Assembly: GCF_040530035.1 (NCBI RefSeq)
Contig: NZ_JBEWCD010000001.1
Coordinates: 744,001 to 808,000 of the forward strand
DNA length: 64,000 nucleotides
Origin: Roseibium sp. HPY-6
Lineage (GTDB): Bacteria > Pseudomonadota > Alphaproteobacteria > Rhizobiales > Stappiaceae
Direction: 5' to 3'
Every line of letters starts with the position of its first letter. Position 1 is the stretch's first letter. The position numbers and the translations under genes are program-made. The notes under the pieces were generated by a model that made no database searches, was not told where the DNA came from, and saw only the letters and a list, made by a program, of their open reading frames with translations. This document shows positions 16,662-26,800 of the stretch, one piece after another.

Positions 16662-17087
16662 TCAGCCGCGCAGAACCATAACGGAGCACGGAGCATGCCG
16701 CACGACATGGGCGGCGTTCGAACCAATGAAATAGGTGCTCAGGCCAGGTTTGTGCGATGTCATCAGCACAAGGTCACACCCGGATGCTTCGGCTTCTTCG
16801 ATTATCTCATGGTAGACGCTGCCCATTTTCACGACTGAGTCGACAGCATCATCCGGCAGATCGAGATCCCCTTTGATCTTGTCGAGAATGACCATCGTCT
16901 GGTCAAAGGTACGCTTCTGCCAGCCATCCGGCAATTGGGTGGCGACAAAGCTTTGCACTTCAGGGGAGACGGCCGTCAGATGGATCTTGGCGCCATAATC
17001 ACGCGCCATCTGGGCGGCTTTTGAAAGCGCCTCCTGAGCAAAACCGGGTTCCGCCGGATCGACTGGTACGAGGATTTTCTTGAACAT
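16662..17087 (-). CDS. universal stress protein (UspA family)
   Basis: A 141-residue single UspA domain: MFKKILVPVDPAEPG at the start (Asp at the end of strand 1), a central helix-strand region, SGCDLVLMTSHKPGLSTYFIGSNAAHVVRHAPCSVMVLRG at the end (segments of the ATP-loop, though the GxxG half of G2xG9xGS is degraded). The start is ATG 17087, preceded by GGAG 9 nt upstream; the longer frame to 17198 is not family-like. Members respond to nutrient and oxidative stress and may or may not bind ATP. The gene is monocistronic. Confidence 0.88.
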   Translation of the reverse strand: MFKKILVPVDPAEPGFAQEALSKAAQMARDYGAKIHLTAVSPEVQSFVATQLPDGWQKRTFDQTMVILDKIKGDLDLPDDAVDSVVKMGSVYHEIIEEAEASGCDLVLMTSHKPGLSTYFIGSNAAHVVRHAPCSVMVLRG

Positions 17088-17251
17088 GGCGTTTCTCCAA
17101 AACTGTTTGACATAGTCTTGGTCCCTGCAGAGTGGGTACGCCATGAGACAGATCAATCGAAGTTGCTGATCCCCGGGGAGCACGAAGTGCACAGACACTA
17201 GACGCGCGAAGAGACGGCGATCGTGCGGCAGATACCGTGTGCAAACGAATG

Positions 17252-17276
17252 AGGCGCCGGCAAAAAGCCGGCGCCT
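17252..17276. terminator. strong GC hairpin between MCP and universal stress genes
   Basis: A 10-bp perfect stem (AGGCGCCGGC at 17252-17261 with GCCGGCGCCT at 17267-17276) and an A5 loop (T5 on the minus strand), 57 nt beyond the MCP stop. It is most likely the MCP terminator, though no T tract follows it. Confidence 0.6.
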
Positions 17277-17333
17277 TGGCCAACGGCGTTTCCGGACGCC
17301 GAATATTGAAGCAGTGCTGTTACGTTGTAACCG

Positions 17334-19493
17334 TCAAGCCGCCTCCACCGCCTGCAGGAAGGTGTCGACTTCTTCGCTGATCTCGGAAGACCTCTCGGCA
17401 AGGTTTTCCGACGAGCTAAGAACACTGTCTGCTGAGCTTTTCGTTTCCGTCACTGCAGAACTGACCTGCTCCATGCCACTGCTGACCGCCTTGTTGCCTT
17501 CGGCTGCTTGTTGCACGTTCCGGGCAATGTCCTGCGTTGCAGCGGATTGCTCTTCGATTGCCGCAGCGATAGACGTCATGAAGGCATCGATCTCGGAGAC
17601 GGACGTCGCAATGCCGCCAATGTCGACAACCGCTTCCTCCGTGGAGGCCTGAATGGTCGTGATCTGCTGAGAAATCTGTTCCGTCGCTTTCCCAGTTTGT
17701 TCGGCAAGCGACTTGACTTCGGAGGCAACCACCGCAAATCCTTTGCCGGCCTCGCCTGCACGCGCAGCTTCGATCGTCGCGTTGAGCGCAAGAAGATTGG
17801 TCTGCTCCGCGATGTCGGAGATCATTCCAATCACCTGGCCAATCTGCTGTGCGGCTTCCGCCAGCGATTTCACCTTAACATTGACGCTGTCCGCGTCCTT
17901 GCTTGCGCTGTTCGCCAGGCTCAGCCCACGGGCAACCTGTCCGCTGATCTCCTGCACGGACGCTGTCAGTTCTTCCGTGGTACCGGCAACGGTTTCCACA
18001 TTGGCCGTGGCTTCACTTGAAGACGCGGAAGCGCCCTGTGTTGTGGTTTCCGTCGTTTCCGCGATCTGGTTGAGCGTCAATGCCGCACTCTTCATGTCAC
18101 CGCTGTCATGCGTGATCATCGAAAGCAGTGAGCTCATTTTCTCGCGGAACTTCGTGATCAGCTGATCGACCCGCTCCTGACGCTCGCTTTGCACCTGATT
18201 GGCTTCTGAAGCCTCTTTCTCAAGCCGTATACGCTCTACGCCGCTCTGCCGGAAAACTTCAACAGTATCGGCGATGCGCCCGACTTCATCAGGACGCCCC
18301 TGCGAGGGAACCGAGAGGTCCAGTTCCCCTTGCGCCAGCTTTGACATGACCTCCGTAAGGTCTTTCAGGGGGCGGATTGCCGTGCGCATGACAATTACGG
18401 TGAGAATACCGGCCGTTGCCAGCGAGACAACGCCAAGTCCCAGCAGGATCATGGTCGCCGTATTGACCAGAACGGCCGCCTTTTCGTCGGCTCCGTCGGC
18501 CAAAGCGTCGGCAACGTCGATGACCTGGTTGATCTGGGCGACGAGCTCGTCGCCGACCTGGTCAACCTCTTCAGCCTTGAGGTCGGCAATCCCTTCGTTG
18601 GTCAACATCTTGAAGTGAGTGTCGAACACCCCGTCCGGTGCCGTGGCCATGGCGACCCAGTTGGCGAAGTCTCCTGTCAGGTCCGCGATATCGGCACGAT
18701 CGGCATCGGTTTCGGAATATTCTGCAAGCGCGGCAAGCCACTGATCCGCTTCGCCTGCGACGGCGGCAAAAGCCGCGCGCTGTTCGTCGATCCTGTCAGG
18801 GTTCTCCTCTGCCATCACTTCGCCGACAGAGGCTTCGATGGCGTTGACGAGGGAGCGCAGTTTCAAAGCAGCTTCGACCATCGGATATTCGCGCTCAAAC
18901 AGATCTCCCAGAATCTGGTTCAAGCCCTCGGCTGTCGCCTCGCCGGACGCCACAAGCGTGTCGCCCTGCTCCTCGGCGGCGGCCATCTCCTGCTCGTTGC
19001 TTTCAGAGAGTTTCAGAAGCCGGTCTGCAATTCGGTCGCCGAGCTCGTCCATTTCGGCCTGCTGGGACTCCGCAAGAGCTTCGAATTTCAACTCGTCGCC
19101 ATGGGACACATACATTGCGTCGGCTGCCGCAAAGAGAGCGAGTTTTTCGTCTATCAGGGAATCGATCGTATTTTGCAGCTCTTCGTCGACGATGATTCCG
19201 TCCAGTTCTTCAACCGCAAGTTCAAAGTTGCCAACCGCCTGCTGATATTCTTTATGCAGCTCGGCCACATCCTCCGGCTCTTCGTCCGCAAGGATTTCCA
19301 GGATCAGTTTTTGCATTTCCGTTGCGTAGTAAACAACGTCGTCGGCCGTTTCGATCGTAGGCGTCACGACATCCGAGATTTCGTTGATCTGACCTTCGAT
19401 CTTTTTGACCTGCCATAACCCCACACCACCGGAAACAATTGCCAGGACTGCCATCAAGACAACACCGGACAAAATCTTGTTTTGAATCGTCAT
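17334..19493 (-). CDS. methyl-accepting chemotaxis protein
   Basis: A 719-residue chemoreceptor. TM1 is at about residues 7-28 ([22 protein letters not shown]). A long periplasmic sensor of about 310 residues, acidic and helical, spans to TM2 at about 342-366 ([24 protein letters not shown]). A HAMP linker follows ([27 protein letters not shown]). The signalling domain has the canonical hairpin tip at about 555-590 ([21 protein letters not shown]). It ends in [11 protein letters not shown], with no CheR-tethering pentapeptide. The start is ATG 19493; the 8 codons upstream are open but GAGAG sits about 8 nt before this ATG. The ligand is unknown. A CheZ-like gene lies 22 kb away. Confidence 0.93.
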   Translation of the reverse strand: MTIQNKILSGVVLMAVLAIVSGGVGLWQVKKIEGQINEISDVVTPTIETADDVVYYATEMQKLILEILADEEPEDVAELHKEYQQAVGNFELAVEELDGIIVDEELQNTIDSLIDEKLALFAAADAMYVSHGDELKFEALAESQQAEMDELGDRIADRLLKLSESNEQEMAAAEEQGDTLVASGEATAEGLNQILGDLFEREYPMVEAALKLRSLVNAIEASVGEVMAEENPDRIDEQRAAFAAVAGEADQWLAALAEYSETDADRADIADLTGDFANWVAMATAPDGVFDTHFKMLTNEGIADLKAEEVDQVGDELVAQINQVIDVADALADGADEKAAVLVNTATMILLGLGVVSLATAGILTVIVMRTAIRPLKDLTEVMSKLAQGELDLSVPSQGRPDEVGRIADTVEVFRQSGVERIRLEKEASEANQVQSERQERVDQLITKFREKMSSLLSMITHDSGDMKSAALTLNQIAETTETTTQGASASSSEATANVETVAGTTEELTASVQEISGQVARGLSLANSASKDADSVNVKVKSLAEAAQQIGQVIGMISDIAEQTNLLALNATIEAARAGEAGKGFAVVASEVKSLAEQTGKATEQISQQITTIQASTEEAVVDIGGIATSVSEIDAFMTSIAAAIEEQSAATQDIARNVQQAAEGNKAVSSGMEQVSSAVTETKSSADSVLSSSENLAERSSEISEEVDTFLQAVEAA

Positions 19494-19937
19494 GAAAGTT
19501 TCTCTCATCAGCACCACACACTGGGACCGATGCTTGTTTGTACTTATTAAAAAAAAACTAAGTACTTAAACTGATCAAACAACCATACAAAAAAGGAAAC
19601 AACTATAGAATGCATTTGATCCAAAAATAAATATTTACCACCAACTCACTTCAAGTAATTCTGTTCTTACTCAAGGTAATTTCGAAGCGGTACGCGAAAA
19701 CACGTAGGTCATAATTTTTGAGAATAATATTCAAAAAGTGTTTGATTTTGGACCTCTGATGAAATGGAGGTACCTGTGCAATTTAAGCTTTACCTTACGT
19801 ACACTTCAATTTTTCGTACGCGTCCTGTTTCAAATAGATCGCCGATAAAGACCTAGGGCTGCACACGGTTAAAAAGGGTGACCGAACGGAAAATCAGGTG
19901 GTTTTCTGGGGACCAGATGGATTCATTTTGTTCACAA
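19494..19937. other. AT-rich intergenic region upstream of the MCP gene
   Basis: 444 bp, noticeably AT-rich, with no gene I can support. It must contain the MCP promoter. It holds GTACTTA/TAAGTAC repeats at 19540-19568 and a TTTTTGA/TCAAAAA inverted pair at 19715-19721 and 19731-19737. Confidence 0.55.
19540..19568. promoter_or_regulatory. GTACTTA inverted and direct repeats upstream of the MCP gene
   Basis: GTACTTA at 19540-19546, its reverse complement TAAGTAC at 19559-19565, and a further GTACTTA at 19562-19568 (the last two merge into AAGTACTT). They flank a run of nine A residues, 47-75 nt upstream of the MCP start codon. The position suits an operator; the protein is unknown. Confidence 0.4.
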
Positions 19938-20729
19938 TTACGAATTCGAATCACCTTCGGAGAAATAGCGGCCAGGGGTTACACCAAACGCTTTTTTGAA
20001 TGTTGCAACAAAGGCGCTTGGGCCTTCATAGCCGAGTTTGTGCGAGACATCGGAAACAGACCGGCCCGAAGCCAAAAGCTCCAGTGCCCTGAAAAGTTTG
20101 ACTTGCCTGCACCAGGTTCTGAAGCTGAGGCCCGTTTCGGCTTTCATACGTCGTTCGAAAGATCGCACGGAAACAGTGCTGCGGCGCGCGGCTTCATCGA
20201 GCGAAGGGATATTGGCGGGACAGCGTATGATCGCTTCGCACAAGGTGCGCAGCCGCGCATCACGCGGCATCGGCAATTGCAGCGGAGCGGCGGGCAGCAT
20301 CTTGAGCTGGTCCAGGATGACGGCTGCGATCCGCGCCGCGGGCCCCTGCTCCGTCTGAGACCGCGGATAAGACATGAATTCCAGAATAAGCGCACGAAGA
20401 AGCGTTGTTACCTGGATCACCTGCGGCGTTTGCGGCAGATCGTGAGTGTGGTCCATTTGCACATACACATATCTGAGGTCGGTGTCGGTCAGATACCGCG
20501 TCTGGTGTGCAACACGCGGTGGCAGCCAGACCGCGCGCTCCGGTGGCGCAAAGAAAGTCCCATGCTCGGTATCGATTGCCAGAGAACCTTTGACAACGTG
20601 AAAAAGCTGCGCGGCATCATGTGCGTGCCAGTCATTGAGTGCCCCTCGGGGCTGTGATTTCGCATAGCCGATCAGCGGCGCGGCAATTTCGGTCGTCGGA
20701 AATTCAGCCAGTTCGGGATGAATGCTCAT
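19938..20729 (-). CDS. AraC-family regulator with N-terminal cupin
   Basis: A 263-residue regulator. The N-terminal cupin-type domain shows DWHAHDAAQLFHVVKGSLAI and LPPRVAHQTRYL (residues about 33-80), typical of regulators of small efflux or catabolic operons. The C-terminal AraC DNA-binding domain covers about 165-260 (SLDEAARRSTVSVRSFERRM, then VSDVSHKLGYEGPSAFVATFKKAFGVTPGRYF). It is divergent from an MFS transporter gene across 158 bp that hold a spaced pair of 10-bp inverted sites, so it very likely controls that transporter and itself. Confidence 0.9.
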   Translation of the reverse strand: MSIHPELAEFPTTEIAAPLIGYAKSQPRGALNDWHAHDAAQLFHVVKGSLAIDTEHGTFFAPPERAVWLPPRVAHQTRYLTDTDLRYVYVQMDHTHDLPQTPQVIQVTTLLRALILEFMSYPRSQTEQGPAARIAAVILDQLKMLPAAPLQLPMPRDARLRTLCEAIIRCPANIPSLDEAARRSTVSVRSFERRMKAETGLSFRTWCRQVKLFRALELLASGRSVSDVSHKLGYEGPSAFVATFKKAFGVTPGRYFSEGDSNS

Positions 20730-20788
20730 GAGACTACGCTCTGGTTCGCTTCATTATCTGGGGTCGCGCATCAGATTTTGGCGACTGG

Positions 20789-20872
20789 GAAACATATCAT
20801 GACAAAACAGCGCTAACACGCAAGCTCCAATCGCGTTTAGAAGCAAACAGCAGCGCTGCCAAGATATGTTTC
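20789..20872. promoter_or_regulatory. pair of perfect 10-bp inverted sites between AraC and MFS genes
   Basis: GAAACATATC at 20789-20798 and its exact reverse complement GATATGTTTC at 20863-20872. The centres are 74 bp apart, about seven helical turns, with one site 60 bp from the AraC start and the other 16 bp from the MFS start. The arrangement suggests two regulator sites on the same face of the DNA. Confidence 0.55.
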
Positions 20873-20887
20873 AAGAATGGCTACGGA

Positions 20888-22114
20888 ATGACCTACTTCA
20901 CACAAAACGCTCACCCGGATGAAGTGACAGGCTGGCGGTCGCCGGCGGTTCTTCTCATGATCATGGCCGGCGCCATGCAGTTGTCCTTTGCGGCATGGTG
21001 GAACCTGTTGAACAATTTCGCGGTTCAGGAACTCGATTTTACCGGGCGCGAGATCGGTATTCAGCAATCGATCCGCGAAATTCCCGGCTTCCTAAGCTTT
21101 CTCGCGGTCTATCTTTTGCTGGTCATGCGCGAACAGACGCTCGCCTATGCATCGCTTCTCTTGTTGGGGATTGGCGTTGCCATTACCGGTTACTTTCCAA
21201 CCGCGATCGGGTTCTACGTCACCACTTTGATTATGTCGATCGGGTTTCACTACTACGAAACCATGGCCCAGTCGCTATCGCTGCAGTGGCTGCCCAAGGC
21301 GACGGCCGCCGCGACGATGGGAAAGATCATTTCGGTCGGTTCTTTCGCCGCCCTGATCGCCTATGGGCTCGTTTACTTTGCCTGGGAGACCTTTCACCTC
21401 TCCTTCACAGTGGTCTTTGCGATCGCCGGCGGTTTGACGCTTGTTGTCCTGGCGTTTCTGATGCTGGCATACCCTCACTTCAGAGAGGGCGTGCCGCAGC
21501 ACAAGAAACTGATCCTGCGAAGAAGATACTGGCTATACTATGCTTTGACGTTCATGGGCGGCGCCCGTCGCCAGATCTTCATGGTGTTCGCCGGATTTCT
21601 GATGGTCGAACGCTTTGGATATGACGTTCATGAAATCGCCGGGCTGTTCCTGATCAACGGCGTATTCAGCATGATCCTTGCGCCGAAAATCGGCCAGCTG
21701 ATCGTTCGCTTCGGCGAGCGTAAGGCACTGATCTTTGAATATATCGGGCTGATCGGTGTTTTCGTGGCCTACGCGTTTGTCTCAAGCCCGTGGGTGGCTG
21801 CCGCCCTTTACGTGGTCGACCACGCGTTTTTCGCAATCGCGATCGCCATGAAAACCTATTTCCAGAAAATCGCAGATCCGCGCGACATTGCACCGACCGC
21901 CGGCGTTGCCTTCACGATCAACCATATCGCGGCAGTGTTCATTCCGGTTCTGTTTGGATTTGTCTGGCTGATATCACCTGCTGCTGTCTTCCTGGCAGGC
22001 GCGGCCATGGCAGCAGTCAGCCTTGTGCTGGCATCGCTGATCCCAAGCGATCCGGAAGACGGGCGCGAGGTCGACTTCTGGTTCCGGAAACGGGTTACTC
22101 AGCCCGCGGAGTAA
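20888..22114 (+). CDS. MFS transporter
   Basis: A 408-residue protein with about 12 TM segments, beginning at VLLMIMAGAMQLSFAAWWNLL and ending near FVWLISPAAVFLAGAAMAAVSLVLASLIP. The cytoplasmic loop after about TM6 (YPHFREGVPQHKKLILRRRYWLYY) is charged, as is usual for the superfamily. No signature points to a substrate. It is divergent from a cupin-AraC regulator, an arrangement common for drug or metabolite exporters controlled by that type of regulator. It ends at a bidirectional terminator. Confidence 0.88.
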   Translation: MTYFTQNAHPDEVTGWRSPAVLLMIMAGAMQLSFAAWWNLLNNFAVQELDFTGREIGIQQSIREIPGFLSFLAVYLLLVMREQTLAYASLLLLGIGVAITGYFPTAIGFYVTTLIMSIGFHYYETMAQSLSLQWLPKATAAATMGKIISVGSFAALIAYGLVYFAWETFHLSFTVVFAIAGGLTLVVLAFLMLAYPHFREGVPQHKKLILRRRYWLYYALTFMGGARRQIFMVFAGFLMVERFGYDVHEIAGLFLINGVFSMILAPKIGQLIVRFGERKALIFEYIGLIGVFVAYAFVSSPWVAAALYVVDHAFFAIAIAMKTYFQKIADPRDIAPTAGVAFTINHIAAVFIPVLFGFVWLISPAAVFLAGAAMAAVSLVLASLIPSDPEDGREVDFWFRKRVTQPAE

Positions 22115-22122
22115 GGTCACAA

Positions 22123-22148
22123 AAAACCCGCCGGAACCGGCGGGTTTT
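22123..22148. terminator. bidirectional terminator between MFS and ferredoxin genes
   Basis: AAAACCCGCCGG at 22123-22134 and its complement CCGGCGGGTTTT at 22137-22148 form a 10- to 12-bp stem with T4 on the plus strand and a T run from the A6 tract on the minus strand. It serves the two convergent genes. Confidence 0.85.
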
Positions 22149-22171
22149 GGATTTCGGAAAGAAGCGGCTGC

Positions 22172-22495
<324 letters not shown>

Positions 22496-22609
22496 TCACG
22501 TCCAAGCCTAGAATTGCGGGTTTCAGCTGAACCGACATAAAGCTTCCGTCGCAAAGGTCAAGGACTGCGACGTCTTCCAGGGAAATTCTGCCTCGAATGT
22601 GACAATCAG

Positions 22610-22972
22610 TCAGCCGGTCAGAAGATCTCTTATATATGTGTTGGCTTCGTCGACGGCGGCTTCAAGGCCTTCGGTGGCCGCGTCGGAAGTCTGCTTCATG
22701 CGTCCTTCCAGGTTTTCGCAGACATCCGCAACCCGCCCGGCTCCTATGGCACGGGCTGATCCTTTGAGCGTGTGAACGAGGTCAAGCCTGACCTTGCTGT
22801 CTGTTTCGTTGGAAAGCCGCTCGAGAGTCGAACAGGATTGCGATTTGAAAAGATGCAGAACCTGGACCTCGAGATCCCGGTTTCCGAGGGTGTTCGTTGC
22901 CAGTTGCACCAGGTCGATCGGCGCATCCGGACCCACGCGGCCGCTGACGCGGGCCATGGATGAAGGGGCCAT
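22610..22972 (-). CDS. Hpt (histidine phosphotransfer) domain protein
   Basis: A 120-residue protein with a single Hpt helical bundle. The phosphorylatable histidine is His67 in LVHTLKGSARAIGA, matching the HxLKGSA signature. No receiver or kinase domain is attached, so it would relay phosphate between separate proteins in the cytoplasm. The start at ATG 22972 has GGAG 7 nt upstream. The gene is not next to a kinase, so its partners are not known. Confidence 0.85.
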   Translation of the reverse strand: MAPSSMARVSGRVGPDAPIDLVQLATNTLGNRDLEVQVLHLFKSQSCSTLERLSNETDSKVRLDLVHTLKGSARAIGAGRVADVCENLEGRMKQTSDAATEGLEAAVDEANTYIRDLLTG

Positions 22973-23224
22973 GACGGCACTCCATACTACTTACAATTCA
23001 CCATCCGGCACCTCGCCGCTGGCTTCTACTGTCAAAAACTGTGAGCTGAAGACCCAAACGCCCGGTTAAACCGGCCTCGAAATCGGGCGATTCAGGCGAA
23101 TGTCCCCAAAAAACTGAATTTTTGGTTAACGGACGCAATTCAGGCGGAACAATCGCGTTTGAGAAAAACGTTGTCTTTCCGCCATTTCCGCTTATCGAAA
23201 TGTTTGCTGCAATGCGAAACAGCG

Positions 23225-23539
23225 TTAACTTTTTTTGCGAATTCGCCTTGCGGCAAGCGCATCAAATGCGGCAGGGGTCAGTTTGCAAACCAGCCAATCG
23301 GGCTTGATTGGGTTGGAAAACCAAGGCTCTGCCCACCCTGCGTCGATACAGGCGCGAATGGTGCGCGCCGGAATCTCGCGTCCGTTTTCATCGAACAAGG
23401 GAAGTTTGCCGCCGGGTTGTTCCAGCCCTTTTTTCAACCATCGCTTTTGTGCAGCCGTCAGGTTTCCAACCTTGAGGGTCGGCTGAACGTCACTGCCTGA
23501 ATTTGCTTCCGCTACGTTATTTTTCTTTGATTCCGGCAT
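23225..23539 (-). CDS. small conserved hypothetical protein
   Basis: A 104-residue protein. After a polar N-terminus of about 25 residues, the ordered part reads LTAAQKRWLKKGLEQPGGKLPLFDENGREIPARTIRACIDAGWAEPW and then LVCKLTPAAFDAL. The helix-strand pattern (AQKRWLKKGL..., RTIRACIDAGW, LTPAAFDAL) resembles a small winged-helix module, but I cannot assign a family. A G-rich ribosome site precedes the ATG. It is divergent from the GPR-like giant gene across 277 bp. Whether it is linked to that gene is unknown. Confidence 0.65.
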   Translation of the reverse strand: MPESKKNNVAEANSGSDVQPTLKVGNLTAAQKRWLKKGLEQPGGKLPLFDENGREIPARTIRACIDAGWAEPWFSNPIKPDWLVCKLTPAAFDALAARRIRKKS

Positions 23540-23816
23540 CGAAACCGCCCCCTAAGTGATTCATGCCATTGCTGTTTCTTGTTCGTTAGGAGAGATTGTG
23601 CCATTACAGTTGCTGATGCGGCAAGGTTGGGATGAGCACCGTCTGGAAAAACTGGACGGTCGGTCAGCGGCGGCCCTCCCAAACAACGATTTTGCGGTTG
23701 AGTTAAGTCCAGCGGTAACCGCGAGGTGACGCATCCAGTGAGTATGGAATACAATAGCTTGCGTTAGCAGGCGAGTTTACCGGCGTGTAATGAGTACGGA
23801 CGTGAGGCGATCCTAA

Positions 23817-26800
23817 ATGGCAAATCCGACAAAGGCTAAAGATCCGGCGGAAGCAGCACTTTCAGCAGTTGAAGAAGCGCTCAAGCTGGATTTTGGCGGT
23901 CCAGACGCAACTTTCAATTTTGATGAAAACACTTCAGCGGCCACCGTCAGCAAGGAAGCGGAAACAGAGCCGGAGACAAAGCCTCAGTCATCGCCCCAGG
24001 GTACGAGCTCAAAAGAAGAGCAGCGCTCCTCACGCAGACGTGGTCGCAGCAACCGTCCGCCGGCCGCAAATGACGATCGCCGCAATATCGGGAACCTGAT
24101 CTACGCACTGCAGCGCCGGCCGTCCTCAGCTCCGTTTTGGGGCGCTCTCGCGTTGAGCATCGTCTGGGCAGCGCTCGGCGGCAGCCTGTTCATGTCTGCC
24201 TTCTCCGACAAGGTGGTTTCTTTCAGCGATCCGCAAGCCCTGTTCTCGTCTCCCGAAATGCTTCTCGCCGCAGTCGGCATCCTGGTTCCGATCATCTTCT
24301 TCTTCATCATGGCCATGATGATCTGGCGCGCGCAGGAAATGCGTATCGTCGCCCGCGGCATGACCGAAGTGGCCCTGCGCCTTGCCGAACCGGAAGACAT
24401 GGCGAAGGAATCCATCCTGAGCGTCGGCCAGGCCATTCGGCGCGAGGTTGCCGCCATGGGGGACGGTATTGAACGCGCGATTGCCCGTGCAAGTGAGCTT
24501 GAGGTCCTCGTTCATAATGAGGTCTCGTCACTTGAACGGTCCTACAATGATAATGAACTGAAGATCCGCGCCCTGATCGAGGAGTTGGTCAGCCAGCGGG
24601 AATCCATCGTGATCAATGCCGAGCGCGTCCGGGAGACGATCGCAGGGGCGCACGAAAACTTTTCTTCCCAGCTTTCAAGCACTTCCGGCGAGCTTGGCGA
24701 AACAGTTGATCAGGCTTCCCAGCGTATGATCGATGCCGTCAACAACCGCGTCGCGGAACTGACTTCTACGGTCGATTCACGCATTGAATCTCTCGGGGCA
24801 ACCCTCAACGCGTCCGGCAACGAGCTGGTCGACAATCTGACAGTGCGCGCGGAAGATTACGTGTCCCGCCTGTCCCTGACCGGGCACGAACTGGTCGACA
24901 ATCTCTCCGAGACCGGCGCGACCATGTGGGAAACACTCTCCGCCCGTGGCAACCAGGTCAACGAGCGATTTGCCGAAACGGCAAACGCCTTCGTTGAAAC
25001 CCTCTCTGACCGGGGCACGGAGATCAACGAAACGCTGGCTTCTTCCAGCACGTCCGTTATTGCGACATTGAACAACAAGGCCGAGGAATTCCGCTCTACG
25101 CTGGAAAACACTGGTGTCACGGTCGGTGATGTCATTACCAAGCGCGGTGAGGAAATCAACGCCAACCTGTCGCTGACTTCCGGACGACTGATCGACACGA
25201 TCACGACGCGGACCGAGGAACTTGTCACCACGGTTGATACCAGGGTCACCAATCTGGACGAGTCTCTGGCGGCCACCGGTTCGCGCGTTGTTGAAAGTAT
25301 CTCTGAACGCGGCCAGGCGGTCACGGACACGATTTCCATTCGCGGCGCTGAAATCGTTGAAACGCTGTCAGGCCGGTCAACGGAAGTTGCCGAAATCCTG
25401 CGCGGTACCGGCGAAAGCATCGTTGTCGACCTGTCGCTTCGCGGCGGCGAAATTGCAGCCAAGCTCGACGAAACCGCCGGGTCTCTCACCCAGACCATCT
25501 CCGTCAGGGGTGGCGAACTCGCGGAGAAGCTGGACAGTATCTCCGAGCGCATCTACACCGCTATCTCAATCAACGGCACCGAGCTGGACGAGCGACTTAC
25601 GGCCCGCAGCAACGAGATGGCAACCATGCTCGAGCAGCAGACGGTCGGCTTCCGCGACACGCTGGAAAGCGTTTCCAGCCAGTTTGCGCACGGTCTTGGC
25701 CAGCAAACGGATGCCCTCACCTACAAGCTTGCCGAAACGGGCACACAGCTTGCCGAACTGATCGGCAGCCGCGGCGACCGGGTGGCCAACGACATCACTC
25801 AGGTCAGCGGCCAGATCGCCGAGACACTCGAAGTCCGCGGTGGCGCACTTCACGAGGGATTGACAACGCGCCTCTCCGAGCTGGAGACATTGGTCTCCGA
25901 TCGCGGCGGCCAGTTGATCGAAGCCTTCGGTACGAAAACTCTGCTGTTGTCTGAAGCAATGGACTCCCGTTTGTCCACGCTCGACACGACTTTCGCGACA
26001 CGCATTGACACCATGGACGCTTCCCTGGGCAACCGTATCGCAGAAGCGGATTCGGCAATCGGCGGCCATGCGGCACGGCTTGACGCGGCTATCGGCGGTC
26101 ATGCTGCAACACTGGATGCTTCCCTCACGAGCCATGCCGCCGCTATCGAGGCTTCGCTGAGCGACAGGCTTGGCGCGGTCGATGCCACGCTCGGCAGCCG
26201 CGCTGCTGAACTGGACAATTCGCTTGGAGGCCACGCTGCCAAGATCGAAGCTTCCCTTGGAGATCGCCTTGCGGCAATCGATGCCACGCTCGCTGAGCGC
26301 GCGGCTGCAATCGACGCGTCGATCGGTGATCGCGGCACGGCGCTTGACGCATCGCTTGGCCAACGCATCGCTTCGCTCGACACTGCACTTGGCGAGCGCA
26401 TCTCCGCGATGGACGCATCACTCGACCAGCGCTACGGCGCCATCGATGCGACGCTGAGCGATCGCATCAGTACCATGGACACCTCGCTCGAGCACCGGTT
26501 CACCTCCATGGATGCGACGCTTACCGACCGCATCAGCACGCTGGATGCGTCACTGGAACAGCGCTTTGCGTCAATGGACATGTCCCTCGGTGAAAAGATC
26601 TCGTTCATGGACACCACGCTGGAAAGCCGTTTCAACTCCATGGACACATCGCTCGGTGCACGGGTCACCACGATGGACGCAACCCTGGAAAACAGGGTGT
26701 CCTCGATGGACCGCTCCATGAGCGAACGTATTACGACCATGGATCAGGCGCTTGGCAGTCATATAAACACGCTAGATCTGACCCTTGACCAGCGCACAGC

